Shown here: positions 8,491-17,424 of the stretch, in pieces
Layout of the letters: every line of letters begins with the position of its first letter
Numbering within the stretch: the stretch's first letter is position 1
Source: Sphingobacterium corticibacter
Lineage (GTDB): Bacteria > Bacteroidota > Bacteroidia > Sphingobacteriales > Sphingobacteriaceae
Assembly (NCBI RefSeq): GCF_003076635.1
Contig: NZ_QDKG01000004.1
Coordinates: 62,001 to 126,000, forward strand
Direction: 5' to 3'
DNA length: 64,000 nucleotides
Notes under the pieces: model-generated
What the model was told of the DNA's origin: nothing
Database searches by the model: none
The model's input: the letters and a program-made list of their open reading frames with translations, nothing else
Translations under genes and position numbers: made by a program

Positions 8491-9612
8491 TCATGCCACG
8501 TTGGTAGCAAGTTTTTCGTCAACCTGCTCTGGAATATGGGATTGCTTTTTGGGTCTACGCCCTAAGATTACATCTACTATACGCGGAACACACTTTTGGA
8601 ACACATAAAAAAACACCATGCATATGCCGATACAGAGCAAAGGAATGATGATATAACAGACAATCTTTATCCATCCATTTTCGTAGATCTCCAGATCATA
8701 AAAAAAACCTTTTAGAAAATTGATGATATAAATCTCATGTGCTACATAGATAAAGAATGTGAGCGAACTCAAACCCAGCATGTTACTAGGTAACATATTC
8801 CTTTCTTCCAGGTAGGCAAATAAGTTGATAGATGAAACAACGCCAGTTATTAAAAACACGCGCAGAAAATATTCATGATTTGGTTCTCCATTAGCCAAAA
8901 CCGCTAGTACCAGAAAAGCAATCGCCAAAAGTAAAGCAATGACTTTCACTCCATGAAAAACGTGCAGCAGGTCTTTTTTGTGAATCGAAAAGTAAGCACC
9001 AGCACTAAAAAAGAAAATGGCGGTTGTGCTGAGTCCCGGTATAGTAGATTCAAAGTTCATGAGATATATTGCCCCTAATGCTAAAATCCCAAAATGTCTG
9101 CTGATTTTGATGTAGTAAAATAGGAATGGAAATAAAGCAATCATACACAACAGATCCCGCACATACCATAAAGGAAAGTTAATGGGGTTCGTCCATAATA
9201 ATTGCAAAATCGTTGATTTGGACACGTGCACGTATTCTACATCCCTAGCCAATCCTACGAACTCAAAGAGAACATTCTTCACCGCTATAACCAAGATCGT
9301 GATAATGTTCCACACAAAAAAGGGAATCAACAGCATGGAAAACCTGCTTCTCCACTGCAAAACAGCGAATTGGAACAAATTGCTTGTACATTTCTGAAAG
9401 AAGAAATAGCCGGAAACAAAAAAGAAACATCGAACTGAAATTTTTGAAATGTGATGAGAAAATAGTTCAGAAATCAACACATAAAGCTCATTACCGGTAG
9501 CTGGAAATGTTACTTCCTGAACTGTAAACGGAATTAAATGTGCTACAACAACAAGATAAATTAGCGGAAATCGCATACCATCAATCACTCGAGAAAATCT
9601 GACATCATTCAT
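8491..9612 (-). CDS. Acyltransferase family 3 membrane protein
   Basis: The protein has about ten hydrophobic segments and begins with the acyltransferase-3 type N-terminus RVIDGMRFPLIYLVVVAHLI, which includes the His of helix 1. Other family-like signs are the WYVRDLL region and FFFSGYFFF-type segments. Such integral membrane enzymes O-acetylate or O-acylate surface sugars or lipids; the acceptor is unknown here. I prefer ATG 9612 (373 residues) because the 26 extra residues from the upstream ATG at 9690 are not family-like; the longer start cannot be excluded. The C-terminus is basic. It converges with the orphan lipoprotein gene and shares its AT-rich look. Confidence 0.82.
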   Translation of the reverse strand: MNDVRFSRVIDGMRFPLIYLVVVAHLIPFTVQEVTFPATGNELYVLISELFSHHISKISVRCFFFVSGYFFFQKCTSNLFQFAVLQWRSRFSMLLIPFFVWNIITILVIAVKNVLFEFVGLARDVEYVHVSKSTILQLLWTNPINFPLWYVRDLLCMIALFPFLFYYIKISRHFGILALGAIYLMNFESTIPGLSTTAIFFFSAGAYFSIHKKDLLHVFHGVKVIALLLAIAFLVLAVLANGEPNHEYFLRVFLITGVVSSINLFAYLEERNMLPSNMLGLSSLTFFIYVAHEIYIINFLKGFFYDLEIYENGWIKIVCYIIIPLLCIGICMVFFYVFQKCVPRIVDVILGRRPKKQSHIPEQVDEKLATNVA

Positions 9613-9884
9613 AACTATAGCACTAATAATTTGGCAGATAATTAAATAAGCTAATTCCTCATGTGGTCTGGATACGTGAGAACTATTCAAAACTAGCGAC
9701 TGTACGATTGACTTCGTCTTTGAGAAATATTAATCTGTAGTACCACAACTACACTTACAAAGCGTAAACCACTTATATACGTCGCAAATAGTTTAAACAA
9801 CTGATAAACTGCTTGTTCAATGAAACTAAAACATCAGACAATTCTTTGAATATACTTTGCTATCAATTTCTTATTTTCGTCACC

Positions 9885-11111
9885 ATGCATAAAAATGGCA
9901 ATGCTGCGCTGATCTTCATTTTCATCACCGTAGTACTAGACTCTACCGGATTGGGCATCATTATACCCGTCATGCCAGCTTTGATTCGAGAGCTAATTCA
10001 TGGCGATATTAGCCAAGCTTCCAGCTATGGCGGCTGGCTGACATTTTGTTACGCCTGCATGCAATTTCTATTTGCTGCGGTATTGGGAAATTTGAGCGAT
10101 CGCTACGGACGAAGACCAGTTTTGCTATTCTCCTTATTAGGCTTTGCAATTAATTATATATTGATTGGTTTCGCTCCAAGTATCTTCTGGCTATTTATGG
10201 GGCGTATTGTAGCCGGCATTACGGGTGCCAGCCACACCGTGGCAGCGGCTTATATTGCCGATGTATCGCCAGCTGATAAGAAAGCCCAAAACTTCGGTTT
10301 AGTAGGTGCAGCATTCGGCTTGGGTTTTGTTATTGGTCCCGTTTTAGGTGGCATACTGGGACATTATGGCGCGCGCGTACCCTTTTTCGCTGCAGCTGGA
10401 CTCACCTTTATCAATTTGATTTACGGTTATTTTGTCGTACCCGAATCTTTAAAACCCGAGCTCCGTCGCCCCTTCCTTTGGCGAAATGCCAATCCTGTAG
10501 GCACGTTTAAACACATTGCTCGTTATCCACGCATCATACCGCTAAGCATCTGCATTTTCCTAATCAATGTCGCTGCGCATGCAGTGCAAAGCACTTGGTC
10601 ATACTTTACGATGGAAAAGTTCGGTTGGACAGAACGCATGGTGGGTTATTCTTTGGGATTTATCGGGATTTTATTGACCATCATACAAGCTGGCCTGTTG
10701 CGGGTCATTATTCCTCGCATCGGTGTTGCGGGCAGTATTATGGGAGGTATTATTTTATACTGTATTTCATTGCCCTTATTCGGACTCGCAAATGCTTCGT
10801 GGATGTTATTTGCGATTTCCGTGATTTATGTATTTGGAGGAATAAGCGGGCCTGCATTACAAAGTGCGGTATCCAACGAAGTGCCCGACAATGAACAAGG
10901 ACAAATTCAAGGTGGATTAGCGTGTATTATTAGCCTTACAGCAATTATTGGCCCACCCGTGATGACTTCCTTGTTTTCGCATTATACGAAGAAGAATGCA
11001 GCGATTTACTTGCCAGAAGCACCTTTTTATTTGGCTACCGTATTGATACTTATTGCGGCAGTAATTGCTTTGATATACTTCCAAAAAAAACCGGCAAAGG
11101 TCGCCGGTTAA
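9885..11111 (+). CDS. MFS transporter, Tet(A)-like drug/H+ antiporter family
   Basis: From ATG 9885 the protein has 408 residues and twelve predicted membrane helices. The start LDSTGLGIIIPVMPALI and the loop 2-3 motif GNLSDRYGRRPVLL match the DHA1 / tetracycline-resistance branch, and helix 5 has the antiporter motif region GFVIGPVLGG. Chromosomal copies in Bacteroidota are often annotated as Tet/TCR-family, but the substrate cannot be read from sequence, so tetracycline efflux should not be assumed. I dropped 24 upstream residues as unlike the family. The last codons overlap the terminator of the convergent ispF operon. Confidence 0.9.
   Translation: MHKNGNAALIFIFITVVLDSTGLGIIIPVMPALIRELIHGDISQASSYGGWLTFCYACMQFLFAAVLGNLSDRYGRRPVLLFSLLGFAINYILIGFAPSIFWLFMGRIVAGITGASHTVAAAYIADVSPADKKAQNFGLVGAAFGLGFVIGPVLGGILGHYGARVPFFAAAGLTFINLIYGYFVVPESLKPELRRPFLWRNANPVGTFKHIARYPRIIPLSICIFLINVAAHAVQSTWSYFTMEKFGWTERMVGYSLGFIGILLTIIQAGLLRVIIPRIGVAGSIMGGIILYCISLPLFGLANASWMLFAISVIYVFGGISGPALQSAVSNEVPDNEQGQIQGGLACIISLTAIIGPPVMTSLFSHYTKKNAAIYLPEAPFYLATVLILIAAVIALIYFQKKPAKVAG
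11081..11109 (-). terminator. Terminator of the der-cysS-ispF operon, inside the end of the MFS gene
   Basis: A GC-rich 7-bp stem (11089-11095 with 11103-11109) is followed, on the minus strand, by eight T residues. Only the minus-strand RNA has the U-tract. The hairpin lies in the last codons of the convergent MFS gene. Confidence 0.75.
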
Positions 11112-11125
11112 TTATTATTTCGATT

Positions 11126-11608
11126 TTAGTCTTTTTGAATGAGGCAAACCGCGTAGGCCACCACACCTTCTTCGCGACCAATAAATCCTAACTTCTCGTT
11201 GGTGGTCGCTTTGATGGAGATATCTTCTACCGGCAAACCACTATATTGTGAGATCGCTGCCTTCATCTGCGGGATATAAGGTTTTATCTTCGGTGCTTCT
11301 AGGCACAACATGGCATCGATATTCTCAATCCGCCAACCTTTCTCTGCAATAAGACCGACCGACTTCTCTAACAATACCAAGCTAGAAATTCCTTTCCACT
11401 GATCATCTGTATTGGGGAAATGATAACCAATATCTTCGAGATTGGCTGCACCCAGCAAAGCATCGCAAATCGCATGAAGTAATACATCGGCATCAGAATG
11501 ACCAAATGCGCCGGCATGATGATCCAATTGTACACCACCCACCCAAAAAGGATGCTGATCTTTCATCTGATGTACATCAAACCCAAATCCTACTCTTGTC
11601 TTCGCCAT
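11126..11608 (-). CDS. ispF: 2-C-methyl-D-erythritol 2,4-cyclodiphosphate synthase
   Basis: The 160-residue protein is full length for IspF, the fifth enzyme of the MEP isoprenoid pathway, which cyclises CDP-ME 2-phosphate with release of CMP. The metal ligands appear in GFGFDVHQ near the N-terminus and in the GHSDADVLLHAICDALLGA motif. The C-terminal signature IKATTNEKLGFIGREEGV is also present. It is the last gene of a minus-strand operon, starting 6 nt after the stop of the upstream NTF2-like gene. Confidence 0.97.
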   Translation of the reverse strand: MAKTRVGFGFDVHQMKDQHPFWVGGVQLDHHAGAFGHSDADVLLHAICDALLGAANLEDIGYHFPNTDDQWKGISSLVLLEKSVGLIAEKGWRIENIDAMLCLEAPKIKPYIPQMKAAISQYSGLPVEDISIKATTNEKLGFIGREEGVVAYAVCLIQKD

Positions 11609-11614
11609 GTTATC

Positions 11615-12475
11615 TTATCTTTCGAACATCATCTCGAGGATGACTTTCCATTGGTAATCATTTTTTAATTGCCAAACTCGCACGTAATTGAATTTGACCA
11701 CTTTGTCTTTCAAGCCAACGGTAGCTGTACCGGAGGTATATGCAAACTCGCCGCTGTATGCACGACCTACATCATCAGGCTCTGTATCGATCTCGATGCG
11801 TTCTTTGGTAAACATCGCAATCACATTCTTCCGGCCGATGATTTCTGGTTGCCAAGGGAAGTAATACCGTACGTCGTCCGCTAGAAACTCTTCGTATCCG
11901 GTACGCGTATCCGCTTTCAATATGTTGGAAAATAGCTTATCGGTCTGAAATACCACTTCCTCGCGTTGGTTCAACCGTACCATAGAGCGATGTTTCAGGT
12001 AATCCTTATCATCTGGCTCAAAGTATTCTAGGTCCGCTGCTTTCTGCTTGCCATAGTTCTCTACCTCTGCGCGAATGTGTACACGCCATTTTCCTTTTTT
12101 ATCTCTGCGCCATACCGTCACATACTGACCATATCGTTTGATCGCTCCTGTACGCTGGTATTGCAATGGACCAGAGGTGACGCCCCAATCCATACTTCGA
12201 GAAACTAAAGCAAAGTTTGGCTCCCAAGTCAATACGTCAGGAAGGTTTGGGCGATTATTCAAATAATTCAACGCATTTACGGATGAAGGCACAAAGAAAG
12301 AGGATTCCTTGTCGACCATAGAAACTAATCCCGCATGCGGATTTTCTCTCTTTGATAAGTTTGCAGCATTGCGGTCTACCGTAATCAGACTACCTACCTT
12401 ACTAGGCAATTGTCCGTATACGACACCCGAAATCAATACATTAATGATGAACGCTAGCGCGCTTAAAATTCTCAT
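11615..12475 (-). CDS. Secreted protein with C-terminal NTF2-like (SnoaL/DUF4440) domain
   Basis: The 286-residue protein has a signal peptide (MRILSALAFIINVLISGVVY, then GQ). Its C-terminal third (about residues 175-286) reads as an NTF2-like cone: a helical start, then FLADDVRYYFP, and a final strand pattern with TATVGLKDKVVKFNYVRVW and WKVILEMMFER. The middle has WKVH-like and YFEPDD segments that I do not recognise. The family includes enzymes and binding proteins, so no reaction is assigned. It sits 28 nt after cysS and 6 nt before ispF, so it is probably co-transcribed with them, although a secreted protein has no obvious link to these neighbours. Confidence 0.8.
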   Translation of the reverse strand: MRILSALAFIINVLISGVVYGQLPSKVGSLITVDRNAANLSKRENPHAGLVSMVDKESSFFVPSSVNALNYLNNRPNLPDVLTWEPNFALVSRSMDWGVTSGPLQYQRTGAIKRYGQYVTVWRRDKKGKWRVHIRAEVENYGKQKAADLEYFEPDDKDYLKHRSMVRLNQREEVVFQTDKLFSNILKADTRTGYEEFLADDVRYYFPWQPEIIGRKNVIAMFTKERIEIDTEPDDVGRAYSGEFAYTSGTATVGLKDKVVKFNYVRVWQLKNDYQWKVILEMMFER

Positions 12476-12503
12476 ATACTATTTAATTAACAGCTGCTTA
12501 ATA

Positions 12504-13976
12504 TCAAATCTTATTCCAAAGAGTCCCGTCTTTACTGTCTTTCAATTGGATACCCAATGCATTGAGCTCATCGCGTATACGATCTGACGTCGCAAAATCT
12601 TTGTTTGTCTTCGCCTCGTTACGAATCTTAATAATCAATTGCATTAGTCCTTCGGCACTGCCATCGTCTGTACCAGACTGGTCATCTTTGAGTCCTAATA
12701 CATCGAAGACGAATGCTTGAATATAGGACTTCAGCTTGCTAAGATCTTCCGCCGTGATCGTCATTTTACCGTCGTACACCGAATTAATCATCCGAACCAC
12801 TTCAAATAATTCGGCAATCAATACCGGACTATTGAAATCATCGTCCATCGCTGCATAGCTTCGGGCTTCGATTTCATCGAGATTAGGAATCGTAGATTTT
12901 TTGCTTGGCGCAATCTTATCCAAAAGATTGATGGCTGCCAACAATCTCTTAAAACCTTTGTCGGCCGCATCCAGCGCTTCGTTAGAAAAGTCCAACGTGC
13001 TACGGTAGTGCGCTTGCAGCATAAAGAAACGCACCGACATAGGAGAATAACCACGATCTAACAGCGGATGATCTCCGGTGAAAAGCTGGCCGGGCAAAAA
13101 TCCGTTGCCCGAAGATTTGGACATCCGCGCGCCATTAACCGTCAGCATATTCGTATGCATCCAGTATTTGGATGGCGTGGTATGATTACACGCTTGCGAT
13201 TGTGCAATCTCGTTGGTATGATGTGTGGCGGCCAAATCCATTCCACCACCGTGGATATCAAATTGATCGCCTAAATATTTGCGACTCATCGCCGAACACT
13301 CAATATGCCAACCTGGGAAACCAACGCTCCATGGTGCTGGCCATTGCATAATATGCTCTGGCTTGGCTTTGATCCAAAGCGCAAAATCCAGACGATTGCG
13401 CTTCTCATCTTGTCCACCCAATTCACGCGTATTGTTCAACAGATCATCGAGATTACGATTGGTCAAGATCGTGTAATTGTGCTCTTTTGTATAGCGATCT
13501 ACATCGAAATATACCGTACCATTCACCTCGTAAGCATAGCCATTATCCATGATCTGCTGCACCATTTCAATCTGCTCCGAGATGTGGCCTGTAGCAGTCG
13601 GTTCGATACTTGGTGGAATGGTATTAAATAAGCGTAGGACATCGTGAAATCCGATCGTGTACTTTTGTACAATCTCCATCGGTTCCAATTGCTCCAACTT
13701 CGCTTTTTTCGCGAATTTATCATCTCCCTCATCGTTATCACCTTCCAAATGGCCGGCATCGGTAATGTTACGCACATAACGCACTTTGTACCCCAAATGG
13801 CTTAAGTACCGAAAAATCAAATCGAAAGACACAAACGTACGACAGTTACCTAAGTGCACATCGCTATACACGGTCGGTCCACAGACATACATACCGACAG
13901 AGGTCGGATGAATGGGTTCAAATTTTTCTTTTTTACGGGTAAGCGTATTGTAGAGCGATAGATTATGCTGTAACAT
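12504..13976 (-). CDS. cysS: Cysteine--tRNA ligase
   Basis: From ATG 13976 the enzyme has 490 residues and charges tRNA-Cys. Class I signatures are HLGN (the HIGH motif) in VYSDVHLGNCRTF, preceded by the first zinc Cys in MYVCGPTVYSD, and KMSKS as RMSKSSG. The other zinc ligands fit the Cys in HIECSAMS and the His/Glu of HHTNEIAQS. The C-terminal DALR-type domain ends with GIQLKDSKDGTLWNKI. The frame is open upstream to 14204, but that part overlaps the der coding region and is not family-like. It lies 19 nt downstream of der in the same operon. Confidence 0.96.
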   Translation of the reverse strand: MLQHNLSLYNTLTRKKEKFEPIHPTSVGMYVCGPTVYSDVHLGNCRTFVSFDLIFRYLSHLGYKVRYVRNITDAGHLEGDNDEGDDKFAKKAKLEQLEPMEIVQKYTIGFHDVLRLFNTIPPSIEPTATGHISEQIEMVQQIMDNGYAYEVNGTVYFDVDRYTKEHNYTILTNRNLDDLLNNTRELGGQDEKRNRLDFALWIKAKPEHIMQWPAPWSVGFPGWHIECSAMSRKYLGDQFDIHGGGMDLAATHHTNEIAQSQACNHTTPSKYWMHTNMLTVNGARMSKSSGNGFLPGQLFTGDHPLLDRGYSPMSVRFFMLQAHYRSTLDFSNEALDAADKGFKRLLAAINLLDKIAPSKKSTIPNLDEIEARSYAAMDDDFNSPVLIAELFEVVRMINSVYDGKMTITAEDLSKLKSYIQAFVFDVLGLKDDQSGTDDGSAEGLMQLIIKIRNEAKTNKDFATSDRIRDELNALGIQLKDSKDGTLWNKI

Positions 13977-13995
13977 AAAACGGGGATAGTCGTTA

Positions 13996-15300
13996 TTATT
14001 TTTGTCTGAAGAAAATTTGAATAGGCACACCTGCGAAATCAAAGTTCTCACGCAGTTTGTTCTCGATAAAACGCTTGTACGGATCTTTGATGTACTGTGG
14101 CAAATTACAGAAGAAGGCAAACATAGGTGATCTACCAGGCAACTGCGTAATGTATTTGATCTTGATATGCTTCCCTTTGGTTGCCGGAGGCGGATAATGC
14201 GCAATAATCTCCAACATCACTTCATTCAACTTTGAAGTAGGAATTCTTCTGATCTTATTTTGATACACTTCCATGGCGGTTTCGACCGTCTTGAAGATAC
14301 GTTGCTTCTCTGTTACAGAGGTGAACAATACCGGCACATCATTGAATGGCGCCAATTTATCTAAGATACGTTGCTTGAATTCTACGGCTGTCTTATGATC
14401 TTTCTCAATGGTATCCCATTTGTTGACCAAGATCAAGACACCTTTTTTATTCTTTTCAGCAAGGTGAAAGATATTGATATCCTGTGCTTCAATACCATCA
14501 TTGGCATCCAACATCAAGATCACAACATCCGAATCTTCCAATGCTTTGATCGTACGCATGACCGAGTAAAACTCGATGTCTTCGTTCACCTTAGATTTAC
14601 GGCGTAATCCAGCGGTATCAATCATCAAAAACTCGTGACCAAATTGGTTGTAGTGAATGCGAATCGAATCACGCGTAGTACCTGCAATTGGCGTTACAAT
14701 ATTACGATCAACACCTAATAAGGCGTTCGTCAACGAAGATTTCCCCACGTTTGGACGACCTACGATCGTGAACTTGGGTAATTCATCTTCTTCTACTTCC
14801 TCTTCTTCGGGGAAATGGGATACGACCGCATCCAACAATTCTCCAGTACCAGAGCCTGTTGCTGCAGAAACGTTATATATTTCGCCCAATCCAAACGCGT
14901 AAAATTCGGCCGAATCGTGATGCAATTTCGCGTGATCGACTTTATTAGCTACCACGTAGACTGGTTTTGAACTTCTTCTCAACAGGTCTGCAATCTCATC
15001 ATCCAAATCGGTAATTCCCGTAGTCACGTCGACCATGAAGATAATCACCGTAGCTTCTTCGATGGCGATATGCACTTGATCGCGGATGGCTTCTTCGAAG
15101 ATATCATCCGATCCGTGGACAAAACCGCCGGTATCAATGGCGGTAAACTTTTTACCGATCCATTCGGCTACTTCGTAGTGACGATCTCTCGTAACACCAC
15201 TAAAATCATCCACAATCGCTTTCCGACTTTCCGTCAGACGATTAAACAGAGTAGATTTACCGACATTCGGCCTTCCAACGATTGCAACAATATTTGCCAT
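13996..15300 (-). CDS. der: Ribosome-associated GTPase Der (EngA)
   Basis: The 434-residue protein has the diagnostic tandem GTPase domains of Der, needed for 50S subunit maturation. Domain 1 has [17 protein letters not shown] and NKVD; domain 2 (from about residue 175) has [23 protein letters not shown] and NKWD. The C-terminal KH-like domain contains the [10 protein letters not shown] region and ends IFFRQK. Between the two G domains is a short acidic linker (EEEEVEEDE). It heads the minus-strand operon der-cysS-NTF2-like-ispF. Confidence 0.97.
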   Translation of the reverse strand: MANIVAIVGRPNVGKSTLFNRLTESRKAIVDDFSGVTRDRHYEVAEWIGKKFTAIDTGGFVHGSDDIFEEAIRDQVHIAIEEATVIIFMVDVTTGITDLDDEIADLLRRSSKPVYVVANKVDHAKLHHDSAEFYAFGLGEIYNVSAATGSGTGELLDAVVSHFPEEEEVEEDELPKFTIVGRPNVGKSSLTNALLGVDRNIVTPIAGTTRDSIRIHYNQFGHEFLMIDTAGLRRKSKVNEDIEFYSVMRTIKALEDSDVVILMLDANDGIEAQDINIFHLAEKNKKGVLILVNKWDTIEKDHKTAVEFKQRILDKLAPFNDVPVLFTSVTEKQRIFKTVETAMEVYQNKIRRIPTSKLNEVMLEIIAHYPPPATKGKHIKIKYITQLPGRSPMFAFFCNLPQYIKDPYKRFIENKLRENFDFAGVPIQIFFRQK

Positions 15301-15342
15301 ACTATTTTATTTTATTAGGGGATCGCTCCTCACAATACCCAC

Positions 15343-15373
15343 TAAAGATATACATATTTTTAAGGAGGGCAAA
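15343..15373 (-). promoter_or_regulatory. Promoter of the der operon
   Basis: On the minus strand TTTG (15370-15373) and TATCTTTA (15343-15350) are exactly 19 nt apart; the last base deviates from TAnnTTTG. The box lies about 42 nt upstream of the der start. Confidence 0.65.
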
Positions 15374-15409
15374 GCTACGGATAATTAACAGATTATCGGG
15401 TATACTAAG

Positions 15410-16306
15410 CTATCTCACCGATAACCGCCGGCCAATCCAACGGTTTTTGAGGTAAGGATACATAAATACCGCCATCAGCACGAGAACCGCGCCAGCATAA
15501 AAGCCGGTACTCATGGCCTCTTTTTGACCAAAAAGCAACAATGCGAGCATGATTCCATAAACAGGTTCTAGGTTGGTAGCCAACGCAACTGTAAAAGCAG
15601 ACACTTCGCGCATGACCGAAACAGCTAAAACATACGCCACTGCAGTACACACGATACCAAGTACGAGTAGGTAAATCACATCCGACTGATGCAGCAGCAT
15701 TTGTGCATCAAAACCGCCTGATACTCCCAGCAAAATACTTACACCGATCACGGCGCCAACCATTTCATAAAAGCTGATGATCTTCGCGTCGGCTGTTTTC
15801 ACCATACGTGCATTGAAGATGCCGAAGAAGCTAGCACAGATGGCTGCTAATAGACCAAAAACAATACCCCAGAAATATTGAAACTCAAACTTGAAGATCA
15901 GATAAATACCAAAAATGATCAGCAGCCCAATCAAGACATCCGATACTTCCATTCGCTTGCGATTAATGAGCGGCTCTAGTACTGCCGTAAACAAGGTGAC
16001 GGAAGAAAGGCTCACCAGCGTAACGGATACGGTAGAGATTTTGATAGAATGAAAGAAAAGCACCCAGTGCAACCCCACAATAAAACCTACTCCCAAAAAC
16101 TGAAGTAATTGGCTTCTTGATACTTTCAATGGTTGCTTGCACCAAAGCAAATAAATAAATAGGGAGATCGCTGCAATCAGCACGCGATACCATACCAGAT
16201 GTAAGGCAGACACCGAGATCAATTCGCCCAAAACTCCTGTAAACCCCCAGATCAACACGGTAAAGTGTAGAATCAGCACATTGCGACTAGCGCCAGATTT
16301 AGTCAT
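15410..16306 (-). CDS. EamA/DMT family transporter
   Basis: The protein has 298 residues and about ten hydrophobic helices arranged as two EamA repeats; the second repeat starts near FFGIFNARMV. The signatures HFTVLIWGFTGVLGELI at the N-terminus and ALATNLEPVYGIMLALLLFGQ in the second repeat are typical of drug/metabolite transporter family permeases. The substrate cannot be told. A GTG at 16312 would add two residues; ATG 16306 is preferred. It follows lptG by 28 nt in the tgt-lptG-EamA gene order and is probably co-transcribed. Confidence 0.88.
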   Translation of the reverse strand: MTKSGASRNVLILHFTVLIWGFTGVLGELISVSALHLVWYRVLIAAISLFIYLLWCKQPLKVSRSQLLQFLGVGFIVGLHWVLFFHSIKISTVSVTLVSLSSVTLFTAVLEPLINRKRMEVSDVLIGLLIIFGIYLIFKFEFQYFWGIVFGLLAAICASFFGIFNARMVKTADAKIISFYEMVGAVIGVSILLGVSGGFDAQMLLHQSDVIYLLVLGIVCTAVAYVLAVSVMREVSAFTVALATNLEPVYGIMLALLLFGQKEAMSTGFYAGAVLVLMAVFMYPYLKNRWIGRRLSVR

Positions 16307-16334
16307 TATCACAAAAACAGAAAAGAGAATAAAA

Positions 16335-17417
16335 TTACTTAGGAGCCTTGATCATCAAATAAATACTCAAGACAAGGAATAGCACATTGGGAATGAGGAC
16401 AGAGATCAAAGGATCTAATCCTCCCTTTACGGAAAACATGGTCGAGAATCTTTCTAACACCACATAAATACAGCTCAAGCCAATACCCACACCGAGACTC
16501 ACCCCAATACCACCACGTACCTTTTTAGAGGATAGTGATACACCAATCAATGTGAGGATAAAAGCGGAAAACGGATTGATAAAGCGCTTATATTTTTCGA
16601 GCAACAATTCATTCATCATACCCGTACCGCGGGTTTCTTCTTTTAAGATACGCTCATTGAGATCCGCCTGACTCATGGTCGTAAATACGTTCTCATAAAT
16701 CTCGAAATCCTTCGGCCGCATATCTAATGTGGTATCGCGCTGTTCGCCAGCTTCCATACGCTCCCGAAGTCCATCAATATGTCGCACGGTATAATTATGT
16801 ATGGACCATTTGTTGGCCACCGAATCCCACGTAATACGATCTGCCATCAGCTTTTCGGTCAGAACATCGCCGTCAAATTTTTCAATAGCAAAATTATAAC
16901 CTACTGCCGTTTTGGTTTCGAATGTACCCATATACACATAGGTATTCGAATCCAGTTGCATATGCGTAGAGGTAGATGTGGTGCTTACTTTCTGTGGTTT
17001 TACATACACATTCTCAAAATCCACTTTTACCTTATTGGTATATGGGATCACGTAGAGATTGGACAGCAATATCATCCCACAAATAAGGCCTGCGCAAAAC
17101 ATGTACGGACGGAGCATGCGATAAAAACTCATTCCTCCATTTAGAATAGGGACAATCTCGGTCTGATCGGCCATTTTGGAGGTAAAGAAAATCACTGCAA
17201 TAAAGTTGAGCAGCGGCGTAAGCATGTTAATGAAAAAAGGCAAACTACCGACCGCGTAATAAAGCGTAAAAACCTGCGCCATCGTAGCCCGGTTCTTATT
17301 AAAATCGTCTACCTTCTCCGAAAAATCGAAAATAACAATCACCAAACAGAAGATACATACCGTAAACACAAATGTGGTTAGGTACTTCCCAATGATATAG
17401 CGATCAATAATTTTCAT
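16335..17417 (-). CDS. lptG: LptF/LptG family permease (LPS export)
   Basis: The 360-residue protein has the YjgP/YjgQ plan: starting MKIIDRYIIGKYL, three N-terminal membrane helices, a soluble beta-jellyroll region (about residues 130-260), and three C-terminal helices, with INPFSAFILTLIGVSL and the GGIGVSLGVGIGLSCIYVV segment. These permeases move lipopolysaccharide from the inner membrane to the Lpt bridge with LptB. Whether it is F or G cannot be decided from one sequence; the second permease and LptB are not in the window. It starts 7 nt after tgt, an arrangement I know from other Bacteroidota. Confidence 0.88.
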   Translation of the reverse strand: MKIIDRYIIGKYLTTFVFTVCIFCLVIVIFDFSEKVDDFNKNRATMAQVFTLYYAVGSLPFFINMLTPLLNFIAVIFFTSKMADQTEIVPILNGGMSFYRMLRPYMFCAGLICGMILLSNLYVIPYTNKVKVDFENVYVKPQKVSTTSTSTHMQLDSNTYVYMGTFETKTAVGYNFAIEKFDGDVLTEKLMADRITWDSVANKWSIHNYTVRHIDGLRERMEAGEQRDTTLDMRPKDFEIYENVFTTMSQADLNERILKEETRGTGMMNELLLEKYKRFINPFSAFILTLIGVSLSSKKVRGGIGVSLGVGIGLSCIYVVLERFSTMFSVKGGLDPLISVLIPNVLFLVLSIYLMIKAPK

Positions 17418-17424
17418 CTCGAAC

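Noticed and set aside
13977..14204. Upstream extension of the cysS frame by 76 codons
   Set aside because: It overlaps the der coding region, is not like any cysteinyl-tRNA synthetase N-terminus, and cysS has a good ATG at 13976.
15391..15424. TTATCGG/CCGATAA inverted repeat around the EamA stop codon
   Set aside because: Only 7 bp with an 18-nt loop and no T-run; too weak to call a terminator.
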